Source: an uncultured Selenomonadales bacterium (GTDB lineage Bacteria > Bacillota > Negativicutes > Selenomonadales > Selenomonadaceae). Taken from it: DNA of 26,713 nucleotides. The translations under genes and the position numbers were made by a program. Below are positions 7,400-15,191 of this stretch, piece by piece. The DNA lies in contig CALFJB010000074.1 of the NCBI GenBank assembly GCA_937877565.1, positions 1 through 26,713 on the forward strand. The letters are read 5' to 3'. How positions within the stretch are numbered: position 1 is the stretch's first letter; every line of letters starts with the position of its first letter. The notes under the pieces were generated by a model, which made no database searches, was not told the origin of the DNA, and saw only the letters and a program-made list of their open reading frames with translations.

Positions 7400-8470
7400 A
7401 TGATTATCAATTCTATAGGTTTAAAAAATTTCACCGTCTTTGAAGATTTCAATATCGATGTTTCCTCCAACATCAATATCTTTATAGGTGAGAACGGCAC
7501 TGGAAAAACTAATCTGCTGAAAGCTATTTATGCTGCTAGTGAAATCAGCAGAAATCATAGTAAAAGCGTGGATATTTTACATAGATGCTTTAAAAACAAT
7601 GGTCTAGTATCATTATCCAGAAATAATATCAATACTACCGTGGACATATTTCTTAGAGATAATTCTTATGATAAAGAATGTATTGCAACAGTAATAAGTG
7701 CTCCTACAATTAGAATTATACAAAACACTTCTGCTTCTGTTAGTGAAAAATCCCTTTCTAATTATGATGAATCTAAAGTTCGCTCTGACTCTTATCAAAT
7801 TCATCTTCCTCAAAATGCGTCATTATTAGCGACTTTTATTCCGTCAAAAGATATGTTGACGCATTCAAGCGGTCTTTTGGCTATGTCCGATAAATATCGC
7901 GAATTTCCCTTCGATATAACTCTTACTGAAATAATTCGTAAAGCCAACCAATGGACACTTAAACAACCACCGAAACTTGCTCGTTCTATTTTACCACAAC
8001 TTGAAGAAATGATTGATGGCAAAATTGTTATTAAAAATGAAGAATTTTTTATTGTGAAAAATGACGGACGTGAAATAAACTTTGCCGTTGAAGCTGAAGG
8101 GTTCAAAAAGATTGGTTTACTTTGGCAACTTTTAATGAATGAAAGTATAACACCCAATTCAATTTTAATCTGGGATGAGCCCGAAGCCAATCTAAATCCG
8201 GCATTTATTCCTAAACTTGTAGAATGTTTAATCGAACTCTCAAGAAATAACGTTCAAATTTTTTTGAGTACGCATAATTATATTTTGGCTAAATATTTTA
8301 ACGTAAAAGCGTCAGATTCCGATTCAATTATGTTTCATGGTCTTTATAAAATCAATAATTCCGTACAATGTGAATCTAATGAAAATTTTGCAGCACTTAA
8401 ACACAATGCCATTATAAGGGTTTTCAACGAGTTGCTAGACGAAGTCTACGATCTTGATCTGGGGGACTAA
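7400..8470 (+). CDS. AAA/ABC-type ATPase of the OLD/RecF-like defence class (AAA_15/AAA_21)
   Basis: A 356-residue SMC/ABC-fold ATPase. It shows an N-terminal strand-loop INSIGLKNFTVFEDF, Walker A GENGTGKT at 30-37, an ABC-signature-like region around 230-245 (VEAEGFKKIGLLWQLL), Walker B LIWDEPEANLNP at 256-267, and the switch STHN at 290-293. This set is typical of the ATPases in Septu, Gabija, PARIS and retron-associated systems. Unlike OLD nucleases and GajA, the chain ends soon after the ATPase core and has no TOPRIM domain, so the effector must be a separate protein. The next gene starts one base after the stop and encodes a nuclease-like protein, which fits an ATPase sensor plus nuclease effector pair. 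The ribosome site is AGGTGAT. This is the first gene of the defence operon. Confidence 0.85.
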   Translation: MIINSIGLKNFTVFEDFNIDVSSNINIFIGENGTGKTNLLKAIYAASEISRNHSKSVDILHRCFKNNGLVSLSRNNINTTVDIFLRDNSYDKECIATVISAPTIRIIQNTSASVSEKSLSNYDESKVRSDSYQIHLPQNASLLATFIPSKDMLTHSSGLLAMSDKYREFPFDITLTEIIRKANQWTLKQPPKLARSILPQLEEMIDGKIVIKNEEFFIVKNDGREINFAVEAEGFKKIGLLWQLLMNESITPNSILIWDEPEANLNPAFIPKLVECLIELSRNNVQIFLSTHNYILAKYFNVKASDSDSIMFHGLYKINNSVQCESNENFAALKHNAIIRVFNELLDEVYDLDLGD

Positions 8471-8471
8471 T

Positions 8472-8996
8472 ATGGAATTCATATTCACAGACGAAAACCA
8501 AACGTGTCAAATAGATTTTACCAATGCAGTTTGGGCTACCGACCAGTTGAACTCAATATTCAGTGTCATCAAGGACAGCATATTATCTGACGTGGACTTT
8601 ATTGTTGAAGGAGCAAACTCAATTTTTTTCATAGAAGTTAAAAATTCAAATTTTCTTGGCGTTGATAATCCTAAGGCTTTTCAACTGCTACATTCAGACT
8701 TAATCAAAGTGTTGGCAAAAAAATATTTTGACAGCTTTCACTACGTTCGGGGTTTAGGCAAAACTTTTAGCAAACAGAAAATTTATATTTGCATAATAGA
8801 AACAGCAAATAGCGATAGCGTGACGCGAAAGAGTTTGCGAAATCGTTTGAAAGACCGACTTCCTTTTAAATTTCAAAAAATATTCTCCGTCTCCGAAAAG
8901 ATGATTGATGACGTTCTTGTTTGGAGCTTTGATGAATGGAATGAGTATTTTCCACAATTTCCTTTATCCAGATTAAAACCACCATTACAATCGTAG
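8472..8996 (+). CDS. PD-(D/E)XK nuclease-like effector paired with the ATPase
   Basis: A 174-residue protein that reads as a minimal PD-(D/E)XK nuclease. An acidic residue D42 lies in a strand (DVDFIVEG), followed after a turn by FFIEVKN with E55-V-K57, the D-x(12)-E-x-K core of the fold. A positively charged helical part (about 105-140, RKSLRNRLKDRLPFKFQKIF) follows. I do not recognise a named family. The start ATG at 8472 has GGGGGA upstream and lies one base after the ATPase stop. Such tight pairing, with no TOPRIM in the ATPase, suggests a toxin-antidote-like or sensor-effector defence unit similar in plan to Septu (ATPase plus HNH) and PARIS (ATPase plus TOPRIM) but with a different nuclease fold. 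Gene certain; nuclease call by motif only. Confidence 0.65.
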   Translation: MEFIFTDENQTCQIDFTNAVWATDQLNSIFSVIKDSILSDVDFIVEGANSIFFIEVKNSNFLGVDNPKAFQLLHSDLIKVLAKKYFDSFHYVRGLGKTFSKQKIYICIIETANSDSVTRKSLRNRLKDRLPFKFQKIFSVSEKMIDDVLVWSFDEWNEYFPQFPLSRLKPPLQS

Positions 8997-9006
8997 GATT
9001 ATCAAA

Positions 9007-11676
9007 ATGACTGAAGCTGAAACCCGCATTTTAATTGATGAACAACTGCGAAAAGTCGGTTGGGAAGCTGACACAAATAATTTACGTTACTCGAAAGGTA
9101 CGCGCCCTGTAAACGGTCGGAATATCGCCATTGCCGAATGGAAAACCGATTCTGACGTAGGCGACGGCGGATTTGTTGACTACGCACTTTTTATCGGCAC
9201 AAAGTTGGTCGGCTTGGTTGAGGCGAAGGCAAGCTACAAAAATATTTCGTCCGTCATTGATTATCAATGCAAGGATTACGCTAAAAATATCTGCGCGGAA
9301 GATGAAAAATATTTAATCGGTACTTGGGACAAATTTCAAGTGCCGTTTATTTTTGCGACGAACGGCAGAGGGTACACGGCGCAACTTGAGACTATGTCTG
9401 GAATTTGGTTTCAAGATTTACGCAAGACTGATAACGCTCCAAAAGCTTTGCGCGGTTGGATAAGTCCCAACGGTATTTTGGAATTGCTGGAAAAAAATAT
9501 TCCTGCAGGTGATGAAAATCTGCAGAAAATGTCGTTCGACCTACTTTGCGATAAAGACGGATTGAACTTGCGCGATTATCAATTAAAAGCAGTGCAAGCG
9601 GTCGAAAACGCCGTTATCGCGGGACAGCAAAATATTTTGTTGGCAATGGCAACTGGAACCGGCAAAACGCGCACAATTCTCGGAATGATTTACCGATTTT
9701 TAAAGAGCGGTCGTTTTCGCAGAATTTTATTTCTTGTTGACAGAACTTCACTTGGCGAACAGGCGCAAGACGTTTTCAAAGAAGTTAAGTTAGAAGATTT
9801 GATGACGCTTGAACAAATTTACAACGTCAAAAAATTAGATGATAAAATTTTTGAGAAAGAAACGCGGATTCAAGTCGCTACCGTTCAAAGTATGGTAAAA
9901 AGAATTTTGTACAATGAAGACAACGTTCAGCCTTCGGTGACTGATTACGACTTGATAATTATCGACGAAGCACATCGCGGCTACATTCTCGACAAAGAAA
10001 TTTCATCGGACGAAGAAAATATTTTTGCCAATCAGCAAGATTATCAAAGCAAATATCGCAGTGTCATTGAATATTTTGACGCAGTAAGAATCGCGCTTAC
10101 TGCAACTCCAGCACTTCATACGACGCAAATTTTTGGCGCTCCGATTTTCAAATACAGCTACAGAGAAGCGGTGATAGACGGTTATTTAGTTGACCACGAC
10201 GCCCCGCATATTCTGAAAACAAAGTTGAGCGTCGAAGGCATTCACTACAAGCAGGGCGACAATATCGCGATTTACGATCTTGCAACGGGAGAAATTACCA
10301 ATAGCGAACTGCTTGAGGATGAATTAAATTTCGACGTCGAAAATTTCAATCGGCAAGTAGTCAATGAAAATTTTAATCGCGTAGTGCTTGAAGAAATTTC
10401 AAAAGACATTGACCCCGACGCAATTTGCAAAACTTTAATTTATGCAGTCGACGACAAGCACGCCGATTTGATTATTAAAATTTTGAAGGAAATTTATTCG
10501 TCAAAAGGCGCGAGTACCGAAGCCGTTATGAAAATCACGGGCAGTGTCGGCGACAAGCGGCGAATCAATGACGCAATCAGAAGATTTAAAAATGAACGTT
10601 ATCCGAGCATTGTTGTCACGGTGGATTTGTTGACTACGGGGATTGACGTTCCGCAAATTGACAAGCTGGTTTTTATGCGGCGCGTCAAGTCAAGAATTTT
10701 ATTTGAACAAATGCTCGGTCGTGCAACGCGGCTTTGTCCCGAAATCGGTAAAACACATTTTGAAATTTATGACGCGGTAGGCGTTTATGAATCGCTTGAA
10801 CCGGTAAGCGAAATGAGACCCGTTGTAGCCAACCCCTCTGAAACTTTTGAAAGTCTTCTTGAAAAATTAAAAGTTGCAGATAACGCAACGCAAATTCAGC
10901 AACAAATAAATCAGTTGCTCGGCAAACTGCAACGCGCCAAAACTAAGATGAGCGGTGAAAATCTTGAACAAATTCAAAGTTTAATCGGCGAAGTTAAAAA
11001 TTTGTCGCCGCATGAGTCAAAAGAATTTTTACTCCGCCATGTCGATTTGTTCAGATTGTTGCAACAAAAAATTTTGAACTGTGGCAGACCTTTTGTAATT
11101 TCGGATCACGAAGACGAATTGACCGAACACGGGCGCGGTTACGGCACGGGACAAAAGCCGCAAGATTATCTGGAAGAGTTCGCGGAATTTTTGAAAGCCA
11201 ATCAAAATGAAATTGCCGCGCTCTATATCGTTTGCACTCGTCCGAAGGATTTAACACGCGCAGATTTGAAAAGTTTACGCCTTAGTCTTGATGTTGCCGG
11301 TTTTACTCTGCCGAAACTCAACACAGCAGTTTCTCAAATGACAAACGCCGAAATGACAGCCGACATCATCAGCTTGATACGTCGTTACACACTCGGCGCA
11401 CCGCTTGTCAGTCACGAAGAAAAAATAAAAATTGCCGTGCAAAAATTAAAAGCCGCGCATAATTTCACCGCGCAGGAATTGAACTGGATTAACCGCATTG
11501 AAAAATATTTGCTCAATGAATCGCTGATAAACGTTGCAGTTTTCGATGAAGTCGGCACGGCGTTCAAAAATGCGGGCGGATTTAAGCGAATCAACAAGGC
11601 ATTCGGCGGGAATTTGGCGAATATAATTGACGAGCTCAATAATTATCTTTATGACGACGGAGGGAATGTAGCTTGA
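9007..11676 (+). CDS. hsdR: Type I restriction enzyme R subunit
   Basis: The restriction and translocation subunit of a type I restriction-modification system. It joins HsdM and HsdS, uses ATP to translocate DNA and cuts at a distance. At 889 residues it is within the family range and full length. Visible parts are an N-terminal PD-(D/E)XK nuclease (D58, E72-A-K74 in VDYALFIGTKLVGLVEAKA), helicase motif I MATGTGKT at 214-221, DEAH at 320-323, motif III ALTATPA at 363-369, a later TTGIDVPQIDK and motif VI QMLGRATR, and a C-terminal EcoEI-type region. It begins 10 nt after the nuclease gene, and its stop overlaps the TTG start of an unlisted small ORF. It belongs to a different subfamily from the hsdR remnant at 25065-25658. 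Confidence 0.95.
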   Translation: MTEAETRILIDEQLRKVGWEADTNNLRYSKGTRPVNGRNIAIAEWKTDSDVGDGGFVDYALFIGTKLVGLVEAKASYKNISSVIDYQCKDYAKNICAEDEKYLIGTWDKFQVPFIFATNGRGYTAQLETMSGIWFQDLRKTDNAPKALRGWISPNGILELLEKNIPAGDENLQKMSFDLLCDKDGLNLRDYQLKAVQAVENAVIAGQQNILLAMATGTGKTRTILGMIYRFLKSGRFRRILFLVDRTSLGEQAQDVFKEVKLEDLMTLEQIYNVKKLDDKIFEKETRIQVATVQSMVKRILYNEDNVQPSVTDYDLIIIDEAHRGYILDKEISSDEENIFANQQDYQSKYRSVIEYFDAVRIALTATPALHTTQIFGAPIFKYSYREAVIDGYLVDHDAPHILKTKLSVEGIHYKQGDNIAIYDLATGEITNSELLEDELNFDVENFNRQVVNENFNRVVLEEISKDIDPDAICKTLIYAVDDKHADLIIKILKEIYSSKGASTEAVMKITGSVGDKRRINDAIRRFKNERYPSIVVTVDLLTTGIDVPQIDKLVFMRRVKSRILFEQMLGRATRLCPEIGKTHFEIYDAVGVYESLEPVSEMRPVVANPSETFESLLEKLKVADNATQIQQQINQLLGKLQRAKTKMSGENLEQIQSLIGEVKNLSPHESKEFLLRHVDLFRLLQQKILNCGRPFVISDHEDELTEHGRGYGTGQKPQDYLEEFAEFLKANQNEIAALYIVCTRPKDLTRADLKSLRLSLDVAGFTLPKLNTAVSQMTNAEMTADIISLIRRYTLGAPLVSHEEKIKIAVQKLKAAHNFTAQELNWINRIEKYLLNESLINVAVFDEVGTAFKNAGGFKRINKAFGGNLANIIDELNNYLYDDGGNVA

Positions 11677-11852
11677 ATTTGAATAATAACGAAGAACAAG
11701 AGAGAATTTTTGATAAGGCATTGAAATCTGCTTACGAATTTCGCGATGAGGCAAGTAAACTTAATCCTGAATATCAAGAAAAACTTATGCAGACATTATT
11801 GGGATTTGAAGGAATAACAAAATTTATTAGACTCATGGGGAATATGAAGTGA
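11673..11852 (+). CDS. 59-aa small protein between hsdR and hsdM
   Basis: A small ORF of 59 residues, easily missed because it starts with TTG. It begins inside the hsdR stop (TTGA overlap at 11673-11676) and its stop TGA overlaps the GTG start of hsdM (GTGA, 11849-11852), so it fills the gap exactly. A ribosome site GGAGGG lies about 9 nt before the TTG. The peptide starts MNLNNNEEQERIFDKALKSA and continues highly charged and helical, ending in a hydrophobic stretch GFEGITKFIRLMGNMK. The exact stop/start overlaps on both sides argue that it is translated and couples HsdM synthesis to HsdR. No family is recognised; it could be a modulator of the RM complex or only a translational coupler. Confidence 0.65.
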   Translation: MNLNNNEEQERIFDKALKSAYEFRDEASKLNPEYQEKLMQTLLGFEGITKFIRLMGNMK

Positions 11853-13270
11853 CTACTCAAGAAATTATTTCAAAACTTTGGAATTTGTGCAATGTTCTGC
11901 GCGATGACGGAATAACTTATCATCAGTATGTTACCGAGCTGACGTACATTTTATTTTTGAAAATGGCAAAGGAAACCGAAACCGAAAATAAAATTCCCGA
12001 AGGCTATCGCTGGAACGATTTGACCAACAAAAGTGGCGTTGAACTCAAAAAATTTTACAAGGAATTGTTGAACTTTCTCGGCGAAAATGCTACGGGGCGT
12101 ATTCGTGAAATTTATCAAGGCGCGTCAACCAACATTGATGAGCCCAAAAATCTTGAAAAAATAATTATCGCAATAAACGCGCTTGATTGGTATTCGGCAC
12201 GTGAAGAAGGACTCGGCAATTTGTATGAAGGCTTGCTCGAAAAAAATGCCAACGAAAAAAAATCGGGTGCAGGGCAATATTTCACGCCGCGTCCGTTGAT
12301 TGATGTCATTGTAAAGTTGATGAAACCGCAACCGGGCGAACTTTGCAACGATCCCGCTTGCGGCACTTTCGGTTTTATGATTGCCGCCGCGCAGTATGTC
12401 CGTAACAACACCGATGATTTTTTCAACTTGCCGCCTGACTTGTACAAATTTGAAATTGAGCGGGCGTTTACCGGCTGTGAACTCGTCCACGATACGCATA
12501 GGCTCGCCTTGATGAATGAAATGTTGCACGGGCTTGAAGGAAAAATTATTTTGGGCGATACGCTGTCAAACGTCGGCAAGTCCATGAAAAATTTTGACGT
12601 GGTTTTAAGCAACCCGCCTTTCGGCACAAAAAAGGGCGGAGAACGTGCCAGCCGTAACGACTTCACTTTTTCCACCAGCAATAAGCAGTTGAATTTTCTC
12701 CAGCACATTTACCGCAGTTTGAAGGCAGACGGCAAGGCTCGCGCAGCTGTCGTGTTGCCGGACAACGTGCTTTTTGCCGACGGTGAAGGCGAAAAAATTC
12801 GCGTCGACCTTATGGACAAATGCAACCTCCATACAATTTTGAGATTGCCGACGGGAATTTTCTACGCGCAAGGAGTCAAGACCAACGTTTTATTTTTTAC
12901 GCGCGGCACAACGGACAAAGGCAATACCTCCGAAGTTTGGTTTTATGACTTGCGGACAAATATGCCGTCATTCGGCAAGACCAGTCAGCTTGCAGAAAAA
13001 ACTTTCGACAATTTTGTTAAAGCCTATGAAGCCGAAGACCGCCACGCCGTTGATGACTATAGATTTAACGTCTTTGCACGCGCTGAAATCGCCGAAAAAA
13101 ATAATTCTCTCGATTTGGGCTTGATTCGTGATGATTCTGCCGTTGACTTCGACGAATTGCCTGACCCGATTGAAAGCGCCGAAGAAATTATATTTCAACT
13201 TCAATCAGCCGTTGAACTTATGGAAAGCGTCGCCGCCGAATTGAAATCTTTGGAGAATCGCAATGACTGA
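11849..13270 (+). CDS. hsdM: Type I DNA methyltransferase M subunit
   Basis: The adenine-N6 methyltransferase subunit of the type I system, 473 residues. It has an N-terminal HsdM_N helical domain (about 5-130), then the N6-MTase domain with GAGQYFTPR at 140-148, SAM motif I at 168-176 and catalytic motif IV NPPFG at 255-259. Motif I reads DPACGTFGF where the family normally has DPACGTGGF, so one of the SAM-loop glycines is replaced by Phe; the other motifs are intact. The start is GTG, overlapping the stop of the small ORF at 11673; its stop overlaps the ATG of the PIN gene (ATGA). Together with HsdS it protects host DNA from HsdR, and loss of activity would be toxic while HsdR is active. 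Confidence 0.93.
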   Translation: MTTQEIISKLWNLCNVLRDDGITYHQYVTELTYILFLKMAKETETENKIPEGYRWNDLTNKSGVELKKFYKELLNFLGENATGRIREIYQGASTNIDEPKNLEKIIIAINALDWYSAREEGLGNLYEGLLEKNANEKKSGAGQYFTPRPLIDVIVKLMKPQPGELCNDPACGTFGFMIAAAQYVRNNTDDFFNLPPDLYKFEIERAFTGCELVHDTHRLALMNEMLHGLEGKIILGDTLSNVGKSMKNFDVVLSNPPFGTKKGGERASRNDFTFSTSNKQLNFLQHIYRSLKADGKARAAVVLPDNVLFADGEGEKIRVDLMDKCNLHTILRLPTGIFYAQGVKTNVLFFTRGTTDKGNTSEVWFYDLRTNMPSFGKTSQLAEKTFDNFVKAYEAEDRHAVDDYRFNVFARAEIAEKNNSLDLGLIRDDSAVDFDELPDPIESAEEIIFQLQSAVELMESVAAELKSLENRND

Positions 13271-13736
13271 AAAAATTTTGAGAATCTATTTGGACAACTG
13301 CTGTTATAATCGTCCGTATGACGACCAATCGCAGATTAGAATTTCACTTGAAGCGCAGGCAAAAATTTTCATACAGAACGCCGTCAGATGTGGTAAAATT
13401 GAGCTTGCAACTTCCTATATCCTTGTTTACGAAAATAATAGAAATCCGCACGTTGACAATCGAATTAGAATCGGCAATTTCATTAAGAATTTCACTTCGG
13501 TTTTTATCGACATTGACCAAGTAGACGAAGTAATTTCAATGGCAAACGAGATTATGAAAAGCGGTCTTAAAGAAATGGACGCCTCGCACATTGCCTGCGC
13601 GATTAAAGCCGATTGTGATTATTTCTTGACGACTGACGACCGTGTTTTAAAATATCACAGCGACAAAATTAAAATTATGAATCCGATAGAATTTTTGAAA
13701 GTGTTGGAGGTGACGGAAAATGTACAGCACGACTGA
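13263..13736 (+). CDS. PIN-domain ribonuclease toxin candidate
   Basis: A 157-residue PIN-domain protein, the RNase fold of VapC-like toxins. Conserved acidic residues are in place: D11 in IYLDNCCYNRP, E57 in VYEN, D106 in KEMDASHIACA and D125/D126 in TTDDRVLK. The variant LDNCCYNRP N-terminus is seen in a PIN subgroup of anaerobic Firmicutes and Bacteroidota. It overlaps hsdM by 8 nt and the following 76-codon gene by 17 nt, so toxin, partner and hsdM/hsdS are made from one message. The order toxin then antitoxin is the reverse of vapBC. It may act as an addiction module that stabilises the RM locus, or add an RNase response to the defence operon. Toxicity is not shown by sequence. Confidence 0.85.
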   Translation: MTEKILRIYLDNCCYNRPYDDQSQIRISLEAQAKIFIQNAVRCGKIELATSYILVYENNRNPHVDNRIRIGNFIKNFTSVFIDIDQVDEVISMANEIMKSGLKEMDASHIACAIKADCDYFLTTDDRVLKYHSDKIKIMNPIEFLKVLEVTENVQHD

Positions 13737-13950
13737 CGCTGAAGTTATGCGCTTGGGAATGGATTGCCTTGAAAAAAATCTCGGAATTATCGACACGGAA
13801 AGATTTATTGCCGCTTTGCTCCGCGAACGTTTCGATTATACCGAATGGCGCAAAAAAAATTTAGCTGATATGGATTTGGAAACTTTGCACAGAGAAGCCG
13901 TCGAATACGGCAAGGCGCACCCGTTTCGCGGTGGCAAGCTCAATGGCTGA
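13720..13950 (+). CDS. Small antitoxin candidate partnered with the PIN protein
   Basis: A 76-residue charged helical protein (MYSTTDAEVMRLGMDCLEKN at the start, then a RERFDYTEWRKK segment). It starts 17 nt before the PIN stop and has GGAGGTGACGG upstream as its ribosome site. Its end overlaps the hsdS start. Small proteins with a 'D-x-E-x-M-x-x-G-x-x-C-L-x-x-x-L-G-x-x-x-x-E-R-F-I' pattern are found next to PIN genes with the same N-terminus, so it is the likely antitoxin. It has no recognisable DNA-binding fold (no AbrB, RHH or Phd pattern), so it probably does not autoregulate the operon as VapB does. Identification is by context. Confidence 0.75.
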   Translation: MYSTTDAEVMRLGMDCLEKNLGIIDTERFIAALLRERFDYTEWRKKNLADMDLETLHREAVEYGKAHPFRGGKLNG

Positions 13951-15187
13951 AAATATTTTCCCTTACGAACTTCCCAAAAATTGGCAATGGTCAACTTTAG
14001 GCGATGTTTGTAGCTTATCACAAGGCGAAAAGCTATCCGCTAAAAAATTACCCTACTTCAATGTAAAATATCTGCGCGGCACGAATGAAAAAAATTTTGT
14101 CGAATTCGGCAATTACGTTGAGGAAGGCTCAAAACTTATTTTAGTGGACGGTGAAAACTCCGGCGAAATTTTTACTGTCAAAGAAAATGGATATATGGGG
14201 AGTACTCTGCGCGAACTTAAAATTTTTGAAGCCGTTGACGCGGATTTTTTTCAATACTTTGTTTCGACGAAAAAAGAATTATACCGCCAAAATAAGCGTG
14301 GCTCTGCCATTCCGCATTTGAACAAAAATTTATTTTATTCAACTCCAATTCCGTTGCCGCCAATTGATGAGCAGAAAAGAATTGTCGCGGTTATCGAAAG
14401 TTTGTTTGAGAAGTTGGACGCGGCAAAATCTATCGTGCAGAAAATTATTGACGGCTACGAACTCCGACGCGCCGCCATTTTGCACAAAGCTTTTACCGGC
14501 GAGCTTACAAAAAATTTTCGCGCAGAACACGGCTTGACTCTTGATGATTGGCAAGAAAAAACTTTGGGCGAGGTCTGCCAAATAAATCCGCCAAAAATTT
14601 CTACGCAAAATTTATCTGATGACTTGGACGTTTCATTTTTTCCAATGGCGTCTTTGTCAGAAGTCGAAGGGAAAATCACAAAGCCGCATATAAAAAAACT
14701 TGGCGACGTGAAACACGGTTACACAAATTTTTCCGAAGGTGACGTAGTTTTGGCGAAAATCACGCCGTGTATGGAAAATGGAAAATCTGCGGTAATTGAA
14801 AAACTTGTTAATGGTATCGGCTACGGAACGACAGAATTTTTTGTTTTGCGTTGCAGTAAAAGCATTTTAAACAAATTTTTATATCATTTAATCAGAGGAA
14901 AAAAATTTCGCGTTGAGGCAAAAGCCGTAATGGCAGGAGCTGTTGGACAGTTGAGAGTTCCGAAAAATTTTTTAACAAATTATGAAATGACACTGCCGCC
15001 AATAAACGAACAAAAAGAAATAGTCCGCGTGCTTAACAGTTTGCTTGAGAAGGAAGAGCGGACAAAAGAATTTGCGGAAAAAATTTTGTCGGAAATCGAT
15101 TTGCTGAAACGTACGATATTGGCGTGTGCATTTCGAGGCAATTATTCACAAAGTTCAATTATGAATTGTTCACGAGGTAAAATGTGA
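13943..15187 (+). CDS. hsdS: Type I restriction specificity subunit
   Basis: The DNA sequence-recognition subunit, 414 residues. It has the usual two target recognition domains: TRD1 from about residue 8 (LPKNWQWSTLGDVCSLSQGE) and TRD2 from about 195 (DDWQEKTLGEVCQINPPK). Each is followed by a conserved PIPLPPIDEQKRIV- or LPPINEQKEIV-type spacer helix. It sets the target site for both methylation and cleavage. The ATG at 13943 overlaps the stop of the antitoxin candidate; a GTG four codons earlier is an alternative. No second hsdS, inverted partial hsdS or local invertase site was found near it, so I see no sign of phase-variable specificity. The recognition sequence cannot be read from sequence alone. 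Confidence 0.93.
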   Translation: MAENIFPYELPKNWQWSTLGDVCSLSQGEKLSAKKLPYFNVKYLRGTNEKNFVEFGNYVEEGSKLILVDGENSGEIFTVKENGYMGSTLRELKIFEAVDADFFQYFVSTKKELYRQNKRGSAIPHLNKNLFYSTPIPLPPIDEQKRIVAVIESLFEKLDAAKSIVQKIIDGYELRRAAILHKAFTGELTKNFRAEHGLTLDDWQEKTLGEVCQINPPKISTQNLSDDLDVSFFPMASLSEVEGKITKPHIKKLGDVKHGYTNFSEGDVVLAKITPCMENGKSAVIEKLVNGIGYGTTEFFVLRCSKSILNKFLYHLIRGKKFRVEAKAVMAGAVGQLRVPKNFLTNYEMTLPPINEQKEIVRVLNSLLEKEERTKEFAEKILSEIDLLKRTILACAFRGNYSQSSIMNCSRGKM

Positions 15188-15191
15188 AAAT

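Noticed and set aside
12115..12708. 197-codon minus-strand open frame
   Set aside because: It lies entirely opposite hsdM, has no ribosome site or family resemblance, and mirrors the codon bias of the + strand gene.
13931..15187. Phase-variable hsdS by inversion
   Set aside because: No second or partial hsdS and no inverted repeats within or near hsdS were seen; the only recombinase lies 7 kb away, with its own repeat.
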